Shown one piece after another: positions 57,579 to 64,000 of a stretch of 64,000 bases of DNA. The notes under the pieces were generated by a model that saw only the letters and a list, made by a program, of their open reading frames with translations, was not told where the DNA came from and searched no databases. Within the stretch, counting starts at the first letter, position 1. The number at the start of each line of letters is the position of its first letter. The position numbers and the translations under genes were made by a program. The stretch is taken from positions 1-64,000 of the forward strand of contig CAMYMG010000031.1 in the NCBI GenBank assembly GCA_947259295.1. Reading direction: 5' to 3'. This DNA comes from an uncultured Rhizobiaceae bacterium (lineage in GTDB: Bacteria; Pseudomonadota; Alphaproteobacteria; Rhizobiales; Rhizobiaceae).

Positions 57579-58580
57579 TCACTCCTTCTTCTCTACATGC
57601 CCGCCGAAGGCGAAGCGCATGGCCGAGAGCAGCTTGTCGGCGAACTCGGATTCGCCACGCGAGGCAAAGCGGTCGAAAAGCGCCGAGGACAGCACCGGGG
57701 CGGGCACGCCGGTGTCGATCGCGGCTTTCAGCGTCCAGCGGCCCTCGCCGGAATCGGAGACCCGGCCATCGAAATTGTCGAGCCCCGGATCGGCCTTCAA
57801 CGCGCCGGCGGTCAGGTCGAGCAGCCAGGAGCCGATGACGCTGCCATGGCGCCAGACTTCCGTGACGGCGGGCAGGTCGATGTCGAACTGGTAATATTGC
57901 GGCTCGGACAGCGGGGTTGTCTCGGCATCGACGGCGCGCGGCCGTTTGCCGGCATTCGCCGACCGCAAGATGTTGATGCCTTCGGCATAGGCCGCCATGA
58001 CGCCGTACTCGATGCCGTTGTGCACCATCTTGACGAAATGGCCGGCGCCGCTCGGGCCGCAGTGCAGATAGCCAAGCGACGCGGTGCCTTCCGCCAGCGG
58101 CGGCGAGGCCGTATCTGGGCCGGGCGCAAGGGTGGCGAAAATCGGGTCGAGATGCTTCACGGCTTCTTCCGGTCCGCCGATCATCAGGCAGTAGCCGCGA
58201 TCGACGCCCCAGACGCCGCCGCTGGTGCCGACATCGACGTAGCTGACCTGCATTGGAGCTAGCCGTGCTGCCTGGTCGACGGCATCGCGGTAATTGGAAT
58301 TGCCGCCGTCGATGATGATATCGCCGGGTTCGAGCAGAGCCGCGACCTGTCCGACGATGCGGGGTGTGATGGCGGCCGGAAGCATCAGCCAGACGCAGCG
58401 GGGTTTGGCGAGCTTGCCGACGAACTCCTCCAGCGAGGCCGCGCCGATCGAGCCTTCCTTGACCAGCTCGGCCACCGCCGCGGAACTGATGTCGTAGACG
58501 ATGCATTCATGGCCATCGCGGAGCAGGCGGCGCACCATGTTGGCGCCCATCCGCCCCAATCCCATCATTCCAAGCTGCAT
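57579..58580 (-). CDS. gnd: 6-phosphogluconate dehydrogenase, short NAD-type
   Basis: Oxidatively decarboxylates 6-phosphogluconate to ribulose 5-phosphate. At 333 residues it is the short form (as in YqeC/Gnd of rhizobia and Gluconobacter), not the ~470-residue enzyme. MQLGMMGLGRMGANMVRRLLRDGHECIVYD has the nucleotide-binding motif without the NADP Arg-Lys pair, and DGGNSNYRDA, GTSGGVWGVDRGYCLMIGG and GHFVKMVHNGIEYGVMAAYAEG hold the substrate and catalytic Lys residues. It lies downstream of a sugar transporter on the same strand, suggesting a gluconate-type module set within the amine genes. Confidence 0.92.
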   Translation of the reverse strand: MQLGMMGLGRMGANMVRRLLRDGHECIVYDISSAAVAELVKEGSIGAASLEEFVGKLAKPRCVWLMLPAAITPRIVGQVAALLEPGDIIIDGGNSNYRDAVDQAARLAPMQVSYVDVGTSGGVWGVDRGYCLMIGGPEEAVKHLDPIFATLAPGPDTASPPLAEGTASLGYLHCGPSGAGHFVKMVHNGIEYGVMAAYAEGINILRSANAGKRPRAVDAETTPLSEPQYYQFDIDLPAVTEVWRHGSVIGSWLLDLTAGALKADPGLDNFDGRVSDSGEGRWTLKAAIDTGVPAPVLSSALFDRFASRGESEFADKLLSAMRFAFGGHVEKKE

Positions 58581-58653
58581 TTTTTGAATCCCCGCTTTGC
58601 GTGCACCATCCGACTACCGGGCCGGGCGCGGCCACGCGCTTTGCAATTCTATG

Positions 58654-60081
58654 TCACTCTGCCGCCGATGCTACAGGCGAAGCCCAGCTCCGCTCAATTT
58701 CTTCTAACGAGCGGCCCTTGGTTTCGGGAACCGAGCGATAGACCCAGATCCAGCCGAGCAGGCAGAAGAAGGCGAACAGCCAGAAGGTGGCCGGGGTCCC
58801 GATCTCCTCGATCAGCGTCAGGAAGAACTGGCTGACCAGAAACGCCGAGCCCCAATTGACAGCGGTGGCGACGGCCACTGCGCGGCCGCGCACCTTGCCT
58901 GGAAAGATCTCGTTGATCACCGTCCACACGACCGGACCAAGCGAGAAGGCGAAGGAGATGATGAAAACCACCAGCGCGACCAGCGTGACGATGCCGGCTG
59001 CAGTCGGACCGGTTTCGCTCGCTGGGTGGGAGCCGATCGACAGAAATGCCGCGCCGACGACCAGCAGGCTGCCGCCCATGCCGATGAGGCCCGCCAGTAG
59101 AAGGGGGCGACGACCGAGCTTGTCGATGAAGGCAATGGCAATGAAGGTCGCCAGCACGTTCACGCCGCCGACCGCCCAGGTCGTGGCGGTGCTCTGGGCC
59201 GCCTTGGTGGCGAAGCCCGCTTCGGCGAAGATCTGGTTGGCATAGTAGATAATCGCGTTGATGCCGGTGATCTGCTGGAAGATGGCGAGCCCGAGGGCGA
59301 TGACGAGCGGCCGGCGCCAGGCCGGATTGAAAACCTCGCGCCATGATGCGGCGCCGGCTTCCTTGTCCAGCGTGTGCTCTATGGCAGCGAGTTGAGCCGC
59401 ACTGTCGCCGTCCGGCCATACCCTGCCAAGCACGGCCCGGGCTTCGTCGCGGCGACCGGCCTTCACCAGCCAGCGCGGCGATTCGACGCCCAGAGCGCCG
59501 ACCAGAACCAGCAGGATGCCGGGCACCGCCGAAACCCCAAGCATCCACCGCCACGAATCGTCGGCGGCCAGCCCGGCATTGACCAGATAGGCGAGGAAGA
59601 TGCCGATCGTTATGGCTAGCTGATAGGCCGATACGAAGCGGCCGCGATGTGCGGCCGGCGCCAGTTCCGAACCGTAAAGGGGCGCGGCGACGGCCGCCAC
59701 ACCGACGCCGAAGCCGACAACCACCCTGCCCAGGACAAGAATGGCCACGCCGGGGGCCAGGGCCTGAAGCAATGCGCCGAGGACAAAAAGAATGCCGGCC
59801 ATCAGCACCGCCCGCCTGCGGCCGTAGTGGTCGGCGAGGTAGCCGCCAAGCAGCGATCCGCCGAGCGCACCGAGCGTGACCCAGCTCGTCACCACTTCGA
59901 CGAGGATCGCGCTCAGGCTGAACTGCTGCTTGATGCCGTTGAGGGCGCCGGAAATGACGCCCTGGTCGTAGCCGAACAGAAGTCCGGCAACCACGACGAT
60001 TGCGAGCACGACGAGGAGGGGCCACGTCAGCCTTTCGTCGGTCACCTGTGTCGTGGTGGAGGAGGTCTGGTTGCCGGGCAT
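58654..60081 (-). CDS. MFS sugar transporter
   Basis: A 475-residue sugar porter with twelve TMs and the family signatures: LLFGYDQGVISGAL, YLADHYGRRRAVLMAG, RVVVGFGVGVAAVAAPLYGSELAPAAHRGRFVSAYQL, FIDKLGRRPLLLAG and the C-terminal VPETKGRSLEEIE. Of the XylE/GLUT type, so a proton-coupled monosaccharide importer is expected. ATG 60081 (MPGNQTSS) is chosen; the frame is open further upstream without similarity. Pairs with the short gnd 73 bp downstream. Confidence 0.92.
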   Translation of the reverse strand: MPGNQTSSTTTQVTDERLTWPLLVVLAIVVVAGLLFGYDQGVISGALNGIKQQFSLSAILVEVVTSWVTLGALGGSLLGGYLADHYGRRRAVLMAGILFVLGALLQALAPGVAILVLGRVVVGFGVGVAAVAAPLYGSELAPAAHRGRFVSAYQLAITIGIFLAYLVNAGLAADDSWRWMLGVSAVPGILLVLVGALGVESPRWLVKAGRRDEARAVLGRVWPDGDSAAQLAAIEHTLDKEAGAASWREVFNPAWRRPLVIALGLAIFQQITGINAIIYYANQIFAEAGFATKAAQSTATTWAVGGVNVLATFIAIAFIDKLGRRPLLLAGLIGMGGSLLVVGAAFLSIGSHPASETGPTAAGIVTLVALVVFIISFAFSLGPVVWTVINEIFPGKVRGRAVAVATAVNWGSAFLVSQFFLTLIEEIGTPATFWLFAFFCLLGWIWVYRSVPETKGRSLEEIERSWASPVASAAE

Positions 60082-60243
60082 GCGCCTGTATCCCTTGCCT
60101 GATGCGTTGCATTGCCGACGACGCAAGCATCGCCTGCTGTTCACGCAACGAAACTTGGCACGTTCGGCTGATTGCGGCGAGACTGCCGCGTCGTGAACTG
60201 GTGCCACGCGCCCGATAGCATGTCTATCGGAAGAGAACGCTGT

Positions 60244-61530
60244 TCAGAATGGCTCGGAACCGGCCGGAATTTCGAGGATGTCGGCCGCCGCCTGGCGCCC
60301 GGACACCAAGGCGCCCTCGATATAGCCCGGAAATGACGGAGAGAGCTCCGAAGAGGCGAAGCGGATACTGCCGGTTCCGTTTCGCACGACGGTCTCGGCG
60401 GTCGTGGCGTCGATGTCGGTGATTATGTCGGAATAAGCGCCGCCGCTCCACGGGTCATCCGACCAGTCGCGCATCGTGATGTCGAGGGGCGCGCCTGCCT
60501 GCGGGCCGAGCGCCGCCGTCAGCCGGGATATGATCTCGCTTTTTACGCCCTCGGTTCCGAGAGCCGCCCACCGGCGCGCTATCCGGCCGCCCGCAAACAC
60601 CACCAGCGCGACGTGCGAATCCTTGCCCGCATCGCAGACATAGAGCCCCTGCGGTTCCATGAAGAAGATCGACCCGCTCAGATCCCACTCGCGCCAGAAA
60701 GGCGAGGCGTAGCGAACGAATGCCTTGACGACGCTTCCGCTTCGCCAGACGTCGAGCGCCCTGGCCAGGGGACCGGGGAGCGCCGGGTCGAACGAGATTC
60801 TTGAGGCCATCACCGGCGGCACGGCAACGAGGAGAATGCGCGCCTCTACGGACATGCCTTCTGCATGGACGACAACGCCGTCGGCGGCGTGTTCGACATG
60901 CGAAGCCGGTCGCGCGAGCCGGACCAAATCGCCGAGCGGCTTTGCCAGGTCAACGGCGAGGGAATGGATCGTCTCGCGCAGGAAATATTGAAGTTCCGGC
61001 ACTTCGTTGGTGATGCGGCGATCGTTGCCGACCAGGTACCAAAGGGGGATGTCTTCGGGCGCCTGGCACCAAAGACCTTCGATCATCGACAGGAAGCCGG
61101 CCTTGGCGTCCGGCTCGTCGGGTTGAAGTGCGGTCCATGCCGCGACGCTCGATCCGGCCACCGATGGCGCTTCGGGGTCAATCTCATCGAGACGATCCCG
61201 GATGGCAACGACGCGGAGATAAAGATCCGCCGCGTCCTGGGGTTCCGGCTGAACGAGGCCCCGTCCGGCGGTATGGGCGCGGACCAGCGTCTTGCCGTAC
61301 TGCTTCGACAGGGCCATGATTTCAGGCATGTCGTCGCAGATGAACTGGCCGCCGAGATCGACTTCCTCGCCGAGCCCGTTGCTGCCGGCTTCGACGCGGC
61401 CGCCGACGCGGTCACGCGCCTCGAGAAGCAGGAAGTCTCTCCCTGCCTCCTTCAGCACATGGGCGGCTGCGAGGCCGGTGAAACCGGCCCCGACGATGAC
61501 AATGTCAGTTCGAGCGGTCGGACCGCTCAA
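60244..61530 (-). CDS. FAD-dependent amine oxidase
   Basis: A 428-residue flavin amine oxidase of the monoamine/polyamine oxidase fold. The dinucleotide motif is DIVIVGAGFTGLAAAHVLKEAGRDFLLLEARDRVGGRVE near the N-terminus, and the FAD-contact C-terminus SSELSPSFPGYIEGALVSGRQAA replaces the usual S(E)T form. No signal peptide is visible. I chose the TTG at 61530, which overlaps the binding-protein TGA (TTGA), so translation would be coupled; the open frame upstream is a shadow of that gene. Coupling to a Pot-type binding protein suggests that the imported amine, or a product of it, is the oxidase substrate. Confidence 0.85.
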   Translation of the reverse strand: MSGPTARTDIVIVGAGFTGLAAAHVLKEAGRDFLLLEARDRVGGRVEAGSNGLGEEVDLGGQFICDDMPEIMALSKQYGKTLVRAHTAGRGLVQPEPQDAADLYLRVVAIRDRLDEIDPEAPSVAGSSVAAWTALQPDEPDAKAGFLSMIEGLWCQAPEDIPLWYLVGNDRRITNEVPELQYFLRETIHSLAVDLAKPLGDLVRLARPASHVEHAADGVVVHAEGMSVEARILLVAVPPVMASRISFDPALPGPLARALDVWRSGSVVKAFVRYASPFWREWDLSGSIFFMEPQGLYVCDAGKDSHVALVVFAGGRIARRWAALGTEGVKSEIISRLTAALGPQAGAPLDITMRDWSDDPWSGGAYSDIITDIDATTAETVVRNGTGSIRFASSELSPSFPGYIEGALVSGRQAAADILEIPAGSEPF

Positions 61531-62609
61531 TAGCCGGCCTTGATCTTCTCGAACTCGGCGATCATCTTCTGCTTCAGTTCGGCAGGCACCGGCGACTGGA
61601 ACAGCGTCTTGTCGACGAACTTGTCGACATCGCCGTAACCCTGCGCCTCGACGGTTGCCGGGTCGACCGAGGCCATGGCCTTGGCATTTGCGTGGCCGTA
61701 GCCCCAGTCCGTCACCAGGAAGCTTGCGACTTCGGGCGCCTCGATCGAGTTCAGGAAGTCGTAGGCCTTTTCCTCGCTGCCTGGCGCATCCTTGAGGCGC
61801 ACATAGCCGCAAACCCATGTGGAGAGGCCCTCGTCCGTGTCGCGCTTGGCCTTGATCGGCGCACCGGCCAGGGCCGACTGAACGGCAGCGTCATTCCACG
61901 CCCAAGCGAGATCAACCTCGCCGCCGCTCAGCGCCTGCACGATTTCGGTCGTGTCGGACCAGTAGATGCGCACGTTCTTGTGAACCTCGCGCAGGAAGTT
62001 CGACGCTTCCTCGAACTGCACATCGGTCATCTGCGACCAGTCCGTCAGGCCGATAGCAAGTGACGCCAGCGCATAGGCGTCGTCGACATTGTCGCCGATC
62101 GAGACGCGGTCCTTGAACTTCGGGTCGGCAAATGCCTTGAGCGACTGGATGTCTTTCGGATCGACCTTCTCGGAATTGTAGGTAACGAGCGTGTTGCCCC
62201 AGTCCCACGGCAGGAACCATGCCGTGCCGTCGGCTGTGGTGGCGAGATCCTTCATCTTCATGATGCCGGGATTGAGGTCGTTCCAGCCCTCGATCTTGGA
62301 GGTGTCGAGCGGCTGCAGGAGACCGGCCTCGCGCCATTTGACCACGCTCTGCGAGCAGGGATGGGCGAGATCGGTCTTGAAGCCGGAGCGGATCTTCTGG
62401 AAGGCCTCGTCCTCGTCGCCGAAGAAGGTGAAGGTCGGCGACTCGCCGTTCTTGGCGACGTAGCCGGGGTGGAAGGCCGGATCCTCATAGCCGGACCAGT
62501 CAAAGACGATCAGGTCCTTGTCCTCTGCGGCCGCGATGGCGGTGGCTGACGCGGACACGGCGAGTGCGATGCCGAGAGTGGCAACGATATGTCGGGTGAT
62601 TGATGTCAT
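61527..62609 (-). CDS. Polyamine-type ABC transporter substrate-binding protein (PotD-like)
   Basis: A 360-residue periplasmic protein with a Sec signal (HIVATLGIALAVSASATAIAAA, cleavage near AAAEDK). The PotD/PotF fold shows KDLIVFDWSGYEDPAF, GTAWFLPWDWGNTLVTYN, VSIGDNVDDAYALASLAIG and GEVDLAWAWNDAAVQSALAGAP. The family's aromatic box positions are largely Trp and Tyr here, consistent with a cationic ligand. It is the only Pot-type binding protein in the window and so the likely partner of the PotBCA-like operon at 54.8-57.6 kb on the other strand. ATG 62609 is chosen. Confidence 0.9.
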   Translation of the reverse strand: MTSITRHIVATLGIALAVSASATAIAAAEDKDLIVFDWSGYEDPAFHPGYVAKNGESPTFTFFGDEDEAFQKIRSGFKTDLAHPCSQSVVKWREAGLLQPLDTSKIEGWNDLNPGIMKMKDLATTADGTAWFLPWDWGNTLVTYNSEKVDPKDIQSLKAFADPKFKDRVSIGDNVDDAYALASLAIGLTDWSQMTDVQFEEASNFLREVHKNVRIYWSDTTEIVQALSGGEVDLAWAWNDAAVQSALAGAPIKAKRDTDEGLSTWVCGYVRLKDAPGSEEKAYDFLNSIEAPEVASFLVTDWGYGHANAKAMASVDPATVEAQGYGDVDKFVDKTLFQSPVPAELKQKMIAEFEKIKAGY

Positions 62610-62637
62610 GGATATTCCCCTTTTTCTGATTGATCGT

Positions 62638-63351
62638 TCACGCGATCCTGGTGGCGCCAAGGGCCTGCCTCGAAAACTGTTTCGGGAAGACCGACGCAAG
62701 ATATTCGGTTGCGACACGGTGCGCGGATTCGCGGTCCATGCCTTCGGTGCCCATCATCAGGCGCAACCATAACCCTTCGAGCATCGAGCAAAGGCCGACA
62801 GCCGTCTCGTAGGGTTCGTAATCGTAGGCGCTGTCGGTCTTGAGACGGGCGCAGATTTCGACAAACACGTTCTGGTAGGCCTCGTCGCGCGCGCCGCACA
62901 GCGCCTGATAGGTCGGGCGCGACTTGGCCTCACCCCAGAAGGCGCACCAGGCGGCGAGCTTGCGCTTGTTGCAGATCGAGCGGTCGAAATCGGCGGCGAC
63001 CAGCAGTTCCAGCTGGCGCGCCGGGTCGTCGCCGGCCTTCTGATAGGCGGAGCGCCAATGCGCCGAATACTCGTCGGCCATGTATTTGAGCGTCGCGACG
63101 AGCAGCTTTTCCTTGCTCTCGAAGTGGAAGTTGACGATGCCGCGCGAAAGGCCGGCGCCATCGGCGACGTCGGCCATCGTGGTTTCCGAGAAACCGCGCT
63201 TTGCCAGCGAGTCGATGGTCGCCTCGATAAGCTGATGGCGGCGCACCTCCTTCGAAGCCTTGCGGCCCCGCTTCTCGCCTTCGGCGGACTTTTCGATCTC
63301 AGATGAAAGTCCTTCGAGCGCCGCACTCTTCATTGCCGCCATGCCTCGCAC
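62638..63351 (-). CDS. BetI-like TetR family regulator
   Basis: A 237-residue repressor. After a charged N-terminus (about 1-33, EKRGRKASKEVRR) comes the TetR helix-turn-helix HQLIEATIDSLAKRGFSETTMADVADGAGLSRGIVNFHFESKEKLLVATLKYMADEY. The C-terminal domain has AAWCAFWGEAKSRPTYQALC and VGLCSMLEGLWLRLMMG, the arrangement seen in the choline-sensing repressor BetI. It lies between the binding-protein gene and the methyltransferase gene on the same strand, 28 bp from the former. Two BetI-like palindromes occur at 49789 and 54600. An ATG at residue 7 (63333) is an alternative start. Confidence 0.88.
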   Translation of the reverse strand: MRGMAAMKSAALEGLSSEIEKSAEGEKRGRKASKEVRRHQLIEATIDSLAKRGFSETTMADVADGAGLSRGIVNFHFESKEKLLVATLKYMADEYSAHWRSAYQKAGDDPARQLELLVAADFDRSICNKRKLAAWCAFWGEAKSRPTYQALCGARDEAYQNVFVEICARLKTDSAYDYEPYETAVGLCSMLEGLWLRLMMGTEGMDRESAHRVATEYLASVFPKQFSRQALGATRIA

Positions 63352-63354
63352 CTC

Positions 63355-64000
63355 CTACCGGCCCTTGACCGGCTTCCATCCACGCAGATGGGTGGGCCGG
63401 TGCTCGCCACTGTCAAGTACCTTCTGCATGGCCTCCCACGTGTGGATGTTCTTGTCGACGTAGTCGCTGCCGACGGCGGCGGAAACCGGCTGGTAGAGTG
63501 GACCCTTCAGCCTTCCGAGCTCTTCGCGCGCGACGTCGCGGTACCAGGCATTGCGGTCTCTGACGGTAATGTCCCGGAACCCGGCGCGCTCCATCGCGAG
63601 GCGATAGCGTTGCGGCGAAGCCATGGAAAAGCTCAGCCCTTCCGCGGCGATGTAGGCTTTCATGTCGGGCGACGGCTCGCCGTCATGCCCGATCATCCAG
63701 TTGCTGGCGGCAAACACGCCGCCGGGCGCAAGGACACGAAAGATTTCGGCGAAGAGGCCATCCTTGTCCGGAACGTGCAGCAAGGCGTCCTTGGAGAAGA
63801 CGACGTTGAAAGAGGCGTCGGGGAACGGCAGCGGGCCGGGAGGAGCCTGGACGAAGGTGGTGCGGTCGGCCAGGCCCCGGTCTCCGGCGTGGCGGCGGGC
63901 GACCTCGATCACCGGTGCTTCGACGTCGAACCCGGTGGCGTGGGCCGCGCCATGCCGGTCCAAGAGGTGCAGCGTGATGCCGCCGGCGCCGCAGCCGATG
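63355..64000 (-). CDS. SAM-dependent methyltransferase, cut by the right window edge
   Basis: The frame is open to position 64000 and the N-terminus lies outside. The SAM-binding motif [19 protein letters not shown], runs right at the edge, followed by [61 protein letters not shown] and a ~90-residue C-terminal domain. DALLHVPDK and the following region resemble phosphoethanolamine and glycine/sarcosine N-methyltransferases, but the substrate is not fixed. It ends 3 bp before the BetI-like regulator gene, so they are one transcript. Confidence 0.85.
   Translation of the reverse strand, partial: IGCGAGGITLHLLDRHGAAHATGFDVEAPVIEVARRHAGDRGLADRTTFVQAPPGPLPFPDASFNVVFSKDALLHVPDKDGLFAEIFRVLAPGGVFAASNWMIGHDGEPSPDMKAYIAAEGLSFSMASPQRYRLAMERAGFRDITVRDRNAWYRDVAREELGRLKGPLYQPVSAAVGSDYVDKNIHTWEAMQKVLDSGEHRPTHLRGWKPVKGR

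Noticed and set aside
61531-61818. N-terminal extension of the amine oxidase
   Set aside because: It is the shadow of the PotD-like gene in another frame; the flavin motif starts right after the TTG at 61530.

Overview
The window is GC-rich, densely coded alphaproteobacterial chromosome, most likely from the Rhizobiales (Hyphomicrobiales) and close to Mesorhizobium, Aquamicrobium or other Phyllobacteriaceae. This rests on gene content and order: an RpoH-family sigma factor, a CarD/FdxA/S4/SUV3-like helicase block, phaA-phaB divergent from phaR, a liv operon carrying a small DUF6867-like membrane protein, a biotin pyruvate carboxylase and a hydroxyproline epimerase set. I saw no rRNA, tRNA, CRISPR array, insertion sequence, phage gene or plasmid replication gene. 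Base and codon use look uniform.

Layout, left half. 0-3 kb: the C-terminal part of an unknown membrane-anchored protein and an ABC-F ATPase (uup). 3-7.2 kb: thiamine block, with thiamine diphosphokinase divergent from a TPP riboswitch and thiBPQ. 7.3-9.8 kb: an M48 lipoprotein protease convergent with an RpoH-family sigma factor. 9.9-15.1 kb: a minus-strand row of helicase, S4 RNA-binding protein, ferredoxin FdxA and CarD. 15.1-15.8 kb: a non-coding region holding a duplicated element. 15.8-18.6 kb: PHB synthesis (phaA, phaB) divergent from its regulator phaR. 18.7-26.4 kb: housekeeping genes (a GlcG/HbpS-like protein, rpmF, mtgA, a polyprenyl synthase, a hybrid histidine kinase, a lytic transglycosylase, ispG). 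27-31.3 kb: a two-gene RND efflux pump. 31.5-33 kb: a DUF3309 miniprotein and an MFS transporter. 33-36.5 kb: pyruvate carboxylase. 36.7-42.9 kb: a complete branched-chain amino-acid ABC importer whose LivG ATPase has an unusual C-terminal helix-hairpin-helix extension.

Layout, right half. 43.2-46.5 kb: hydroxyproline catabolism (epimerase, FAD dehydrogenase, DapA-like deaminase) behind a perfect palindromic operator. 46.6-49.7 kb: DoxX, mmsA and a LysR regulator. From 49.8 kb to the right edge the genes look like a catabolic system for an amine or quaternary amine: a Rieske oxygenase, a TetR/enoyl-CoA hydratase divergon, a class III aminotransferase, a Pot-type ABC importer (two permeases and an ATPase), then on the other strand a Pot-type binding protein coupled to a FAD amine oxidase, a BetI-like TetR regulator and a SAM methyltransferase cut by the window edge. 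A sugar transporter and a short 6-phosphogluconate dehydrogenase lie inside this block.

The most interesting result links this last region together. Two near-identical palindromes (TTGAATG-NN-CRTTCAA) lie upstream of the Rieske oxygenase and between the divergent aminotransferase and importer genes. They resemble what I remember of the BetI operator, and a BetI-like repressor is encoded at 62.6-63.4 kb, so these genes may form one regulon for an unidentified quaternary or methylated amine. A second cross-window pattern is a TGCAGTGCA box, resembling the TGC-type PhaR site, upstream of pyruvate carboxylase, the RND pump and the liv operon. It could tie the PHB regulator to anaplerosis and transport.
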